Assembly: GCF_018294505.1 (NCBI RefSeq)
Contig: NC_057813.1
Location: 111,933,307 to 111,997,306 of the forward strand
From: Triticum aestivum
Taxonomy: Eukaryota > Streptophyta > Magnoliopsida > Poales > Poaceae
DNA length: 64,000 nt
Reading direction: 5' to 3'
The notes beneath the pieces are model-generated. The model saw only the letters and a list, made by a program, of their open reading frames with translations. It was not told the origin of the DNA and ran no database searches. This document shows positions 10,625-21,237 of the stretch, one piece after another. Each line of letters begins with the position of its first letter. Positions within the stretch are counted from its first letter, which is position 1. A program made the position numbers and the translations under genes.

Positions 10625-11443
10625 ACTTGGGACTGGGAAGACAGTGTATGTCTAGTGAAGCATCATGTATCCATTTTTTCTTTTCTTTTTGTAACTAAAA
10701 TTTCATGACTGGTCTCACCATGATAACATGTGAATGTCAATGGCCATCAAACAGTAGGCTGATAATACCCCTCAGCGTTAGTAGAATTACATCTACTACA
10801 GGGGCGACGCTAGGAGTATTCTTGGGTCTTGTAATTTTGGCAAAATAGTGACAATACAATTTTCGAAAAACAGCAATGATTTTGACAAAATGAATACACA
10901 TAAATACCCGGAAGCAAATTCCTAGAGCCGCCACTGATCTACTATGACCTGTTGATAGATTATTTATGCTGCAACAATCACTTGTAAATGTACCACTGTT
11001 ATTGGTGTATTTACATAAGAGCGATCAGTAGTGAAGGTAAGTGGCAACAAGCAGAAACTATTGCCCCCCATATCTACACCACCTCATCATTCAACATAGT
11101 AGGATCCAAAGTAAGATTTCATCTTCAACACAGAAGGATCTAAAGTATGATTTCACCATTCAACACATAAGGATCCAAACTATTGCACACTTTTTTTTGC
11201 TGTTCTTTGTTAACTATACTTGCACACATCACAAGTTATGATACGGAGAAGAGTAAAATCAACTAGCAAGGGAGATGAAATTTGCCTACACCACGCACTC
11301 ACATCAATGTATATCACCTGTTATGTTCATGATCATGTTGCTTGTAAACTTACTGATCCCTTCGACTTCAGTGAAGCCGGCAGTTTGCTTAATTCCACGA
11401 AGTTCGCCGCCTTCTCATTTGAATGGAGTGGCTACATGTATGA
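10625..11443. other. Non-element sequence inside the inversion
   Basis: No gene is recognised. About 11088-11185 has three imperfect copies of a ~37-bp unit containing CAACA and AGGATC-AAAGTA-GATTTCA. I interpret the stretch as former right-flank sequence of element C, now reversed, lying downstream of the DUF868 remnant. Confidence 0.5.
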
Positions 11444-11851
11444 TCAATGGGAAGGGGCATATGATAGCCCATCAGCGCGGGACTTGAAGGCTTGGAGGAT
11501 GAGCGAGAACCCTGACGCGGCGGTGGCGACCTCCTCCTCCTCTAGCCACAACCGGCTCTCCAGCGCACTGCGCGCCCGGAGCATGACCACGGCGTGCGAA
11601 CGGAGGCTCCCGGAACCACTAGCCGTGCAAGTCCCACATGATGTCCACCGGCGCTCCGTCCACGAACACGATCTGGTTCCCCCTGAAGTTCAGCCACGGC
11701 CGCCCGCCTGCACCGCACGCTTCCCGTCGACGCTCACCCACAACTCTTCTTCTTCCGTGCTGCCGCCGCCGCCGCCAGAGCACCCTACACTTACCTCGTG
11801 ATCTGAGCCATCCTCGGTGAACCGGACGCGCCGTGCGGTGTGCATGATCAT
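11444..11851 (-). pseudogene. DUF868-family gene remnant
   Basis: Minus-strand codons from ATG 11851 give an entry rich in basic residues, then LWVSVDGKRAVQ. After a frameshift the reading continues with LNFRGNQIVFVDGAP and VDIMWDLHG. A stop (TAG) follows, and after another shift the end reads GFSLILQAFKSRADG. The DUF868 family of plant proteins has SVDGKRV-Q, W-FRGNQ-IFVDG-PV-V-WD and a C-terminal FLLQ-F region in this order. Two frameshifts, an internal stop and loss of the N-terminal half make it a pseudogene. The function of the family is not known. It lies inside the inverted segment and is not part of any transposon. Confidence 0.7.
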
Positions 11852-11854
11852 GTT

Positions 11855-11906
11855 GGAGGCAGATTTAATTCAGGTGGCCATGTACTGCGGGTTGATTAGG
11901 CAAAAC
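11855..11906. repeat. 52-bp repeat, copy 1 (at the LTR-C insertion site)
   Basis: It is about 90% identical (5 differences by eye) to 19537-19588 in the same orientation. Copy 1 ends AAAAC exactly where the LTR of element C begins. Copy 2 continues past that point, so it looks like the unfilled form of the site. Confidence 0.7.
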
Positions 11907-12110
11907 TGTCGGGAGATAGACCCCAGGTAGCCTCATCTACACTTAACCATATTTCAAGACATCGGGCCAAAGTCGCGCCCCTCAAGCCGACAGGTCTCAC
12001 GACCATCAACCAGAGCCGATTGGTGCCACCCAGCCGGACTCCAGAAGACGGCGTGCTTCAGAAGGCGGCGAGGGTACGGGCCGGCTCCTAGCACACGGCC
12101 CACCCCCTTC
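11907..12110 (+). repeat. Outer part of element C LTR, inverted
   Basis: It starts TGTCGGGAGATAGACCCC, a characteristic LTR beginning of Triticeae gypsy elements, and ends CCTTC at element B. The orientation is opposite to the rest of the same LTR at 8671-9377. CCTTC is the complement of GAAGG, one base different from the left target copy GGAGG at 9373-9377. This is the second line of evidence for the inversion. Confidence 0.85.
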
Positions 12111-13085
12111 TGATGTGGAGCATCCTACGGTCATTCCCATGGACCTACCATCGTCTCACCAAGCACCAAGTGGACCCATGACAAGAGCAAGGGCTCGTGC
12201 TATTCAATCCGAGGTGACCCCGCTCCTACTTGAATTTCCCTCTTCTTCCAGTGAGACATGGCTACTGCCTAAGTCAGAGATGCTATGTGTGATCAGGTAC
12301 AACGCTCAAGCCATGGAGCCGAGAGCTGCAGAAGAAATGACAGGCATCAACTCTCTGGACAGCCCGGAACTTCCGGCCCTCGAAACTTCCGGCCAACCCG
12401 GAGCTTCCGGCCTCCGATGACTTCGACCAACCCGGGCGTGCCAACTCTCTGGTTAGCCCAGAACCTGCCCGGAACCCGGCCCGGACCTTCCGGCCCCCGG
12501 AACTTCCGGTCAGCCCAGAACTTCCGGCCCCCGGACGCCAGCCCAGCTCCACCCGCGCCAACTCTCTGGTTAGGCCGGAACCTCCAGCGCCCGGAACTTC
12601 CGGCCTCCCCCGGAACTTCCGGCCCTGCCTGCACGCAGCGACCTGGGCCGAGGCTCGTGTACCCTTTCGCCCTGTAAACTATATATACTCTTCTCCTACC
12701 TACGTTTTAGGGTTAGCGTTGATTTAGCTCATTTGTGAGATAGAGCTTCGCTCATCCATACGGATCTACTCCTCGTGAGAGACCACGGCCTCTTCGGAGA
12801 AGATCCATCTTGGATTCAAGACCACCTTTGTAGAGAAGACCATCATCAAGACCTCCTCACGAAGAAGAACCGGTCACCCTATGTATCATCCCTTGTTGGA
12901 TTTGGATCTTGTATCCTTTTGTGTTTCGATGATCTAGCACATGTGTGACCGTATTCTCGTTGGTTGAGTGTTTCTCTTGTGTTTCCCCATGATTTCCCTC
13001 GTTCCCCTCCTTGTGTTCTTCGTGTTCTTCGTAGGGATCCTCTCCAAACGTGAAAGATCGGCCCCTAGGGTTCCGCCCTACATCA
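12111..13085 (+). repeat. 5' LTR of gypsy element B
   Basis: It is 975 bp, starting TGATGTGGAGCATCC and ending CCCTACATCA, followed three bases later by a primer-binding site. It is colinear with the inverted copy at 9378-10353. Its first part (12115-12420) can be read as the tail of the pol polyprotein (PMTRARARAIQSEV), which shows that pol runs into the LTR in this family. GC-rich CCGGAACTTCCGG repeats lie at about 12360-12630 and a TATA box at about 12681-12690. Confidence 0.88.
12681..12690 (+). promoter_or_regulatory. TATA box of LTR B
   Basis: CTATATATAC lies about 570 bp into the LTR after the GC-rich repeat array. The same element is present in the inverted LTR near 9775. Confidence 0.5.
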
Positions 13086-13088
13086 TCT

Positions 13089-13102
13089 TGGTATCATGAG
13101 CC
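13089..13102 (+). promoter_or_regulatory. Primer-binding site of element B
   Basis: TGGTATCATGAGCC is one inserted base away from the initiator methionine tRNA complement TGGTATCAGAGCC, three bases after the LTR end. Confidence 0.75.
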
Positions 13103-14532
13103 ACGTTGATCACGTTTTTGGAGCCCCTACCCCGTGTTTTCTAGCTTGATTTTGTTGATTTTGTTCCTAATTCGAAAATCCCCAACAAAATAGCCCTCCC
13201 AATTTTTTTGTGATTTGTTGCTGTGATGAAATTTTGTTGGATTTGATCCGTGAATTTCGTGTGTGGCTCGTAGATCTAGCTTCCCCACCTTCTCCCCCCC
13301 CCCCCCCAATTTTTTCCTTTCCCTTTCGGATTTGGGATTTTTCCCCGAGTTTTTCCGCCAAAATCCACGATCCCCAATTCTCTGTTCTTGGTAGATTTGC
13401 GACCACCGGAACTTCCGGCCCTGCCCGGAACTTCTGGCCCCCGGACCTTCCGGCCTTCCCCGGAACTTCCGGACCCCGGACCTTCCGTCTTGCCCGGAAC
13501 TTCCGGCCTGGACAGAAAGTTTGCGCATCTTCGTCAATGACTTCTGCTACTTCGACAACTCCGGCCACGGTGCAGCGGCATCTTCGCCAACGTACTGAAG
13601 ACCGTGCACTACGTCATCGACTACAATCTCATCCTTTTGGTACTTTCAACCGTAAGCAAGGACGGTAATCTCGACGACACCTTTGTCCAACCCTTGCCAT
13701 TACATTGATAACCTCATAGCCCATCTTTGCGTTGCTTACCCATTGAGACTAGCCATTGAGTATTGCCGGCAACGTGACTTGTGCGCATTAGTGATCATAC
13801 TCCATACCATACATACCATATCATAGTGGTACATATCTTGGCATCATCTTTTGTGTCACAAAGTTATCATTGCATACACAATTGCTATCTTGGTTCGTGA
13901 AGTTTTGCATGAGAAAATAGCTCAAAAGTGAAAGAGCCAACCAAGCTTTTAAGCAAAGAGGAAAGATAAGCGAAGAGCTTATAAGCAAGAACCATAGCAT
14001 CATACTACATTAGGATTGTCATATCCGATCATCTTGGATCATATCACCGAAATACCATACATATAGAATACTTGGGATAGAGGTCGTTGCATTTTTGCAT
14101 AGTAGGTTGTGCACAAGTTACATATCTGCCTATTGTGCAATCGTGCTAGCGTCTCTCTAGTATTGTGCAACAAGAGCATTTTTGTGGACTCCACATTTTG
14201 GCTCATTTTTGGTTTGCACAATCCCATCTATCTATTTGCGTGTGTGTTTCCGTGTACCACTACATGCTTGGTCTACTTGTTGCATTTGCAAATTTGTGAA
14301 TCTTTTCCAACATTATTGAAGCTCACTTATAATTGCATCAAATTTTGTGCCACCATCCTAACCAAGCTCCACCATAAGCTTTTACTTGTGTAGGTGTGAG
14401 AATCGACAAGAATTGGTACCAATTGTGCTATTTCATTGTCCGCATTTGAGTGATCATTGATCTATCTTCAACATCGGTCAAGGTACATTTGGTATAAGTT
14501 CTTCTCCTTTTACCACTTACATTTTGCTTGGA
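13103..14532 (+). other. Leader of element B
   Basis: Untranslated leader between the primer site and gag. 13395-13510 again carries the CCGGAACTTCCGG-type repeat seen in the LTR. The rest shows no ORF of interest. Confidence 0.6.
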
Positions 14533-16455
14533 ATGATGGATAGGTCGAGTTCTTCTACCAACCCACCCCTCATCGAGCAAGACGACGGCATGTCCTCATT
14601 TGTCACCAAGAGCCACCTCTTTGGTGCTGAATGAGCGTTGCATCAAGAGCAACAAGCAATGAGCGACCGCATCGACAATCTCGCCACCGACTTGCGACTC
14701 TCCGAGCAATGTACAAGAGACTACTTCGACAACAAGCTCGATGCTCACAAGAAAGAGAATGATGCAAGGATGGACGAGATCCGTGCCTTGTTGGTGAACC
14801 ACCATCCTTCAACTTCTTCATACTCAAGACGGAGTCACTCAAGTCGACACTCCGACGACTCCCTTTCCGGCACAAGTACACCAACATCGAACACTCTTCG
14901 CCGAGCCGCGTGTCAAGACCGTCATGCATCTCGCAATCCTCTACACGACAAGCATTAACAAGAGCAAGTCGACGAGCAAGTACTTCGTACTCAACCACAC
15001 AAGTTGCTTTTGCACAAGCTCAAGAATGACAACGTCAACATCGCCAAGAGGAAGAACGAGCGTGTCTACATCAAGAGGAACAAGACACCGAGGCTCAACG
15101 TCTTCAACAACAACAACGTGAAGCACAAGCTCTTGAGGCGCAACGTGCCCTTCATGATTCGAGTCGAGCCATTGCCAACCGCAACCGAGATCGGCGCAAT
15201 CAAGAGGAAGCACTTCGAGAAGAAATCCAAGAGCGGAACTACCAACCGCGAGTGTAACGTCAAGTTCCTCAAGCTCCTCCACAAGCTCGACAAGTTCCTC
15301 CTCAACCTCAAGTTCAACAAGAGCAAGAGGATAATGGAATTCCTCCATGCCAAGAGCAACATGAGGTTGATTATCCTCCACGTCAAGGGCGTCATCATCA
15401 CCCTCGACAACAACACAATGAAGAGCAACACTATGGCAAGCTCAAGTTCACCATGCCCAAGTTCAATGGAAGCAATGACCACGAAGAGTACCTATCATGG
15501 GCATTGAAGGTCGACAAAATCTTTCGTTTGCACAACTATGAGGAAGAGAAGAAGATCGCTATGGCATCGAGTTCCAAGACTATGTACTCATATGGTGGGA
15601 ACAGGTCCTTGAGCGCTGAGAAGCAAGAGGTGAACCACCAATAACCACTTGGGCTCAAATGAAGGATATCATGCGAGCATGTTTTGTGCCCACCTACTAC
15701 AACCGCGATCTCTTCAAGAAGCTCCAACTACTCAAGCAAGGAACAAAGAGTGTTGAAGAATACTACAAGGAAATGGAGATAGCTATGATTCGAGCCAATG
15801 TCACGGAAGATGATGAGCAAACTATGGCACGCTTCTTGAATGGCCTCAATCATCCCATCAAGAAGATTGCCGACTTACAACCCTACTCCAACCTCATTGA
15901 GCTCGTGCATCAAGCTACCAAGGCTGAACGTCAAGTGCAAGATGACTTCAAGTACGCCAAGTACTCATCCAAGACCTACGGTTTCTCCAACATCCACGCT
16001 TCAATGACTCCAACTTCTACCTCAACCAAGCCATCTACAAGCAACAACGACAAGTCAAGTTACAAGAAAACTTCGACAAGCTCAAGTCGTCCTCCTCCTA
16101 CTACAAGCAACTTCAAGCCACGCGCTTCATCATCTACTCCAACATATGAGACCGTCAAGACAAGCTCCATCAAGTGTTTCACTTGCGGTGGACGAGGCCA
16201 CAAATCCTATGAGTGCACCAACAAGTGCACCATGATCCTCAACGATGATGGAACCTATGACTCCATGAGTGAAGAGGAAATGGAAGCCCTTGAGCAAGTG
16301 ACCATACACCGGCGCGTGAACAAGGATGAAGATGATCAAGTCTTTTGTGATGAAGATTCGAGCCCCGCTCTCGTTGTCTCCAAAGTCTTGACCTTCAACA
16401 TCAACAAGACGAAGACCAAAGATGCCACATCTTCCACACTAAGGCCGGAATCAGT
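14533..16455 (+). pseudogene. Element B: gag with CCHC zinc knuckle
   Basis: The start MMDRSSSST at 14533 is followed after 34 codons by TGA. The reading continues in frame with LHQEQQAMSDRIDNL, then shifts frame in a low-complexity, lysine- and asparagine-rich part. It resumes as KFNGSNDHEEYLSWALKVDK, the start of the retrotransposon gag capsid domain, then MKDIMRACFVPTYY and a serine/threonine-rich linker. Near 16172 is the knuckle CFTCGGRGHKSYEC (C-x2-C-x4-H-x4-C), which would bind genomic RNA. At least two stops and two frameshifts make it inactive. Confidence 0.85.
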
Positions 16456-17178
16456 GGAAGGTCCGTCAAGGTCATCATCGATGGAGGTAGTTGTCACAAC
16501 TTGGCAAGTGAAGAACTATGCTCCAAGCTTCAATTGGTCAAGAGGAAGCACCCACACCCCTACAAGGTCCAATGGCTAAGCGATTACGGCACTATACGAG
16601 TTGAGCACACGGTCCAAGTTTCCTTCAAAATTGGAGCATATGAGGACACTTTGGAGTGTGATGTCATCCCGATGTCCGTTTGCCACCTCCTTCTTGGTCG
16701 ACCATGGCAATTTGACCGTGGCATCATCCACAATGGGTGTACCAATCACTATAGCTTCAAGATGAAAGGGAAAGAGTATGTGCTACGACCTATGTCTCCT
16801 AGTCAAGTGATAGCCAACAAGCAGGCCACCCATCATGGAGAAAAAAGTGAGAGAGTGACCCACTCAAAAGAAAGTGATAGCCATAAGCCAAACTTGAGCG
16901 CCTCTTCGCCTAGAGAGAAAAACCTAGTCCTATTTACCACCAAAAGTGAGATCACAGAAGTGTGTGAGAACCCATCTAGTGTTATGCACTTTGTCCTAGT
17001 GTGCAAGGATGGGGAACCAAAACCTAACAACTCTCATGATCTACCTTTAGTGTTCAAGTCTCTTTTATAGGAATTCCAAGATGTTTTCCTTGATGAGCTA
17101 CCTCTAGGACTACCTCCACTACGAGGCATTGAGCACCGAATCGACCTCATCCCCGTAGCACCTCTACCTAACAAAGCT
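16456..17178 (+). pseudogene. Element B: aspartic protease and linker
   Basis: After a frameshift from gag, codons give VIIDGGSCHNLAS (retropepsin DGG active-site region) and, about 75 residues on, HLLLGRPWQFDR. A lysine/serine-rich linker follows, then a TAG stop before [11 protein letters not shown], the usual start of the reverse transcriptase module. The order gag-protease-reverse transcriptase is that of Ty3/gypsy. Confidence 0.8.
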
Positions 17179-18152
17179 CCCGGTACTTTCATGGGTCTTA
17201 TGCATTTTGTGCTTCGTCCTTACATTGGAGTGTTTGTTGTGGTTTACTTTGATGACATTCTTGTTTTGAGCAAATCCATGAAAGAGCATCTAAATCATGT
17301 TAGGGCTGTTTTGCAAACCCTTCGCAGGGAACGTCTTTATGCCAACATGAAAAAGTGCACATTTGGTGTTGACAAGCTTGTTTTCTTGGGTTTCGTTGTT
17401 TCTTCCAAGGGTGTCCATGTTGATGAATCTAAAATCGAAGCAATTAAAACTTGGCCCCAACCCACCAATTTGCAACAAGTGCGTAGCTTTCTTGGCCTTG
17501 CGGGTTTTTATCGTCGCTTTGTGAAAGACTTTAGCACCATCGCCGCACCTTTGCATGCTTTGAGTAAGAAAAATGCTCCTTTTGTTTGGGGACCTTTGCA
17601 ATCTACCGCTTTTGATGAGCTCAAATCTTTGCTTACTCATGCTCCGATTCTCGATTTGCCCAACTTTGACAAAAATTTTGAGGTTCATTGTGATGCAAGT
17701 GGTACCAGAATTGGCGGCGTTTTGATGCAAGAAAAACGAGCCATTGCTTACTTTAGTGAAAAACTATCTGGTGCTCAATTTAACTATCCCATCTATGACA
17801 AAGAATTGTATGCTTTAGTGCGTGTGCTACATGTTTGGGAACATTATCTTAGACGTCATGAGTTTGTCATATATACCGATCATGAAACGCTTAAGTACTT
17901 AAAAGGCCAAACTAAGTTGAACAAGCGTCATGCCAAATGGAGTGAGTTTATTGAATCTTTCCCCTATGTGATCAAGTACATTAAGGGTAAGGAAAATGTA
18001 GTTGCGGATGCCATCTCCCGCATTTGCATGCTTGTCACTAAACTTGAGTTGAATGTTGTTGGTTTTGAGCACATCAAAGACTTGTATGCAAATGATCCTT
18101 CTTTTGCTACTCCTTATGCTAAGTGTTTGACGCATACATCTTGGGAACAATA
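17179..18152 (+). pseudogene. Element B: reverse transcriptase/RNase H with internal deletion
   Basis: Codons pass from the end of the RT leader (LPNK) straight to [15 protein letters not shown] and the YFDDILVLS box. In intact relatives about 110 residues separate these points: the RT fingers and the first catalytic aspartate. A deletion of at least 330 bp at about 17177 is therefore inferred. Downstream the thumb/connection and RNase H ([38 protein letters not shown]) are open to 18152. Such an enzyme could not polymerise. Confidence 0.85.
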
Positions 18153-19047
18153 ATACATCAAGAATGATTATCTTATGAGAGCTAACAAACTTTGCATTCC
18201 CGAGTCTTCTTTTCGTTTGCTCCTTTTGCAAGAGGCTCATGGAGGCGGACTCATGGGACACTTTGAACGCGACAAGACATTCATCACGCTCTCCAAGAAC
18301 TACTTTTGGCCCAAGATGTTTCGCGACGTCTCACGCTTCACCAACCGATGCTCTACATGTCGCAAAGCTAAGTCTAAAGCTCAATCCCATGGTCTTTACA
18401 TGCCTCTTTCTATTCCTTATCAACCTTGGGAAGACATTAGCATGGATTTTGTACTTGGTTTGCCTAGAACTCAAAATGGGAAGGATTTCGTGTTTGTTGT
18501 GGTGGACCGATTTTCTAAGATGGCACATTTCATTCCTTGCAACAAGATAGACGATGCTTCACATATTGCCAATCTCTTTTGTAGGGAAATCTTGTGACTC
18601 CATGGAGTACCAAAGACAATCGTCTCCGACCGAGACGTCAAGTTCTTGAGTTACTTTTGGAAGACGCTATGCACCAAGCTCGGAATCAAGCTCTTGTTCT
18701 TTTCGGCATACCATCCTCAAACCGACGGCCAAACGGAGGTGACGAACCGTACACTCTCCACTCTACTTCGCGTGTTGATCAAGATGAACATCAAGGAGTG
18801 GGAGGTGTGTCTACCCATTGCCGAGTACGCCTACAACCGTGCAAGACATTCGACTACCGGCAAGTCTCCCTTCAAGGTCGTCTACGACTTCAACCCATTG
18901 TCCCCATTGGACATCCTACCTCTTCCTCTCCAAGAGCGCACCTACCTTGACGCGAGTGCACGAGAAAGCTACCTCAAGAAGATGCATGAAGATACAAGGC
19001 ACGCCATCGAGCGCCAAGTACAATGACTCGTGACCAAGCTCAACATC
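18153..19047 (+). pseudogene. Element B: integrase, interrupted by stops and by the inversion
   Basis: A zinc-binding HHCC module (with [11 protein letters not shown] and CSTCRKAK) is followed by the catalytic core: D in MDFVLGLP (about 18444), D in IVSDRDVKF (about 18628) and E in [11 protein letters not shown] (about 18735). Two TGA stops (18595-18597 and 19024-19026) replace expected CGA arginine codons. The frame ends at 19047 after ...KLNI. The next codons of the protein are on the minus strand at 10624. Confidence 0.87.
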
Positions 19048-19536
19048 GAGATCCAAACATTTGATGTTCGGGAAGAAACTGTGCATGCCTGCCTGAGTAC
19101 TCGAGTGTGATAAACAGTCAACTGCTTGAGTGTGATCAACAAATAATATGGTGCTTTAAGAAAAAACCTGAATGAATTCTCATATTTACATCAACTCTCT
19201 GTAAAACTAACATATAACAGCCATCCTTGCACACATGAAATATTTTCTGATTCTACACGTCTGCTAAGACTGCAGGAAAAGGAACTTCACGCAGCTTCTA
19301 GCTAGGCCTTGCATCATAGCAGCAAGCCAACACCGCGAGGACTCTCTATGTTCGATTTCACTGTCTTGCAAGTAAAATATCTGACACTCTTGTGTTGTAA
19401 GCTGTACATTGCCTAGGCTGTGGATAATGTTTCTCTCTTTGCATCATTGAGGTAAGAGGAGACCGTCCAAGAAAAAAGATCACCACCGTAGAGACCAAAT
19501 GCTAAAGAACGGGGGCATCATCCATAGCGGGGAATT

Positions 19537-19588
19537 GGAGACAGATTTAATTCAGGTGACCATGTACCACGTGTTGATTAGGCAAAAC
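19537..19588. repeat. 52-bp repeat, copy 2
   Basis: Partner of 11855-11906. It continues with GGCAATGTG beyond the point where copy 1 is cut by the LTR of element C. Confidence 0.7.
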
Positions 19589-19974
19589 GGCAATGTGTTT
19601 TTTGCAGAAGTGCGGGCGATGGCTGCTCCGGCCAGCTAGCTGCCACTTGTCGCGTTGTGATAGGTCGGGGACTAAATCATCACATCCAGTGCAAGTGGAT
19701 ATGATGAAGTTGCATTTTGCAAATTTGGAACTAAATCATCACTTCCATGCAGGTTGGGGTACCTGGGTGCTTTTACCTCTATGTATATATAGGACCAATG
19801 TGCCAACGCGCACACTCTTGGAGTTGATCAGGGTCGAAGCCAGTTCGGGCTGCGAGCCTGCGAGGCCATAGAGACCATCGCATGCTACCTGCGTGACGAT
19901 CGTCATTCATTGCGAACAGACTGGTGGTGATGGTCTACTGCCACCCCGCCTCCTCTCCGCCAAACGTATAACTT

Positions 19975-20062
19975 TCTCATTTACGCACGATTTCCACTAT
20001 TTTTCTTTAGGACCGTAACCTCTCATCTATGCACGATTTCCACTATTTTTCTTTAGGACCGA
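19975..20062. repeat. Two tandem copies of a ~43-bp unit
   Basis: Each copy contains GCACGATTTCCACTATTTTT followed by CTTTAGGACCG. The copies are nearly identical. Confidence 0.7.
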
Positions 20063-21237
20063 CTTAACCGAGCATGACAATTGTGAACAACTTGCATAGC
20101 AATTTATGTTGGCTGAGCAGGTTGTGGCCGAGGATGGCAAGCTTAGTTGACAAGCATGACAAATCCGCCATCCTCGCAACAATACAAATTGCCATAAAAA
20201 ACTTCCATTAGTCCGTCATTCATATGTCGTCCTATTACCTAGGTGACCTTAAATACTTTAGCTTCAGGGCAGTTATAGAAAACTAATATAAGTATAGTTT
20301 TATCTAAAAAGAGCAATTTGCTATGTTCAATAAAACATTTTCTTTCTCATGGTTCCTACCATAAATCATGATAATGCACACCACTACTCCAGGAGCAACT
20401 CAACTACCTGAGCACCAGTATTATAAATAAGGTAAATATGGGCAGATATTGAAGATAAGAGAAATGTGGCAACATGTTCGACTCTTCCTTGCCACCTAAT
20501 TTCAGGGGTAAATGCATACAGTTCATGTTGCAGCAAAGGATCAATTAGCACCCTATTCTATGGGACATTTTTGTACACTTGTTACAGCAAAAAAAGAAAG
20601 AATAGAAGAATCAACACTGCTGCTGTAAAGAATAATGATTTTAGCACAAACAGCAGAGATTTTCTTTGGAAATCTAACTGCCAATTCAGACAAATTTGCC
20701 ATGGTGTGATATACACAAGGCCCTGGCCACGGTGCCTCTTGATGCTCAAGGTGAACGTATCGATAGCATCTTTCTGTTGAATAAACATGAATCATCCAAC
20801 TTTGGCTGGAAAACTAAAAGACATATAACTAAACAAAGGAGGATCCCATTCTACCTGACACGCTGACTCTGAAATCTCAACTTCGTTATGCCATTGCCCA
20901 ACATCGCTATTGTGGACTAACTGTCCTGGAATTTTTCTTCCTTTTCCTTCTTTTTCCTTTGCTTGATGGGTGTGTTTATTCTTTGGATTGTCTTCCACCC
21001 AATAGATGGACTGAAGCAGTAATGCTCGGCAGATTTCTGCCAGCGTCACTGGAAAATTTACAGCTGCCTTTGGAGGTTAAAACGACCAAAATCTCACCTT
21101 TTCCATCATTGGCAAGCATTTGTTGGAGCTATACAAAGAATGGTATAGTTACAGACGGACAGCTGGTGGACAGCAGGAAAAACCAATGCACCCCTTTTGT
21201 TTATGTTATATCAGCTGATGTTGATCTCTGGTTTTTC

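Larger units (their letters stand above)
19048..21237. other. 3' flank of the MAPKKK gene
   Basis: No gene is recognised. It contains the second 52-bp repeat copy (19537-19588) and two copies of a ~43-bp unit with GCACGATTTCCACTATTTTT (about 19975-20062). The part next to 21237 should include the 3' untranslated region of the kinase gene. No clear polyadenylation signal was fixed. Confidence 0.5.

Noticed and set aside
13270..13310. Possible sequencing or assembly artefacts at mononucleotide runs
   Set aside because: C-runs at 13290, 23147 and 35709 and a G-run at 59680 may be mis-sized, which could create some frameshifts. This cannot be decided from the sequence alone, so no structural claim is made on them.
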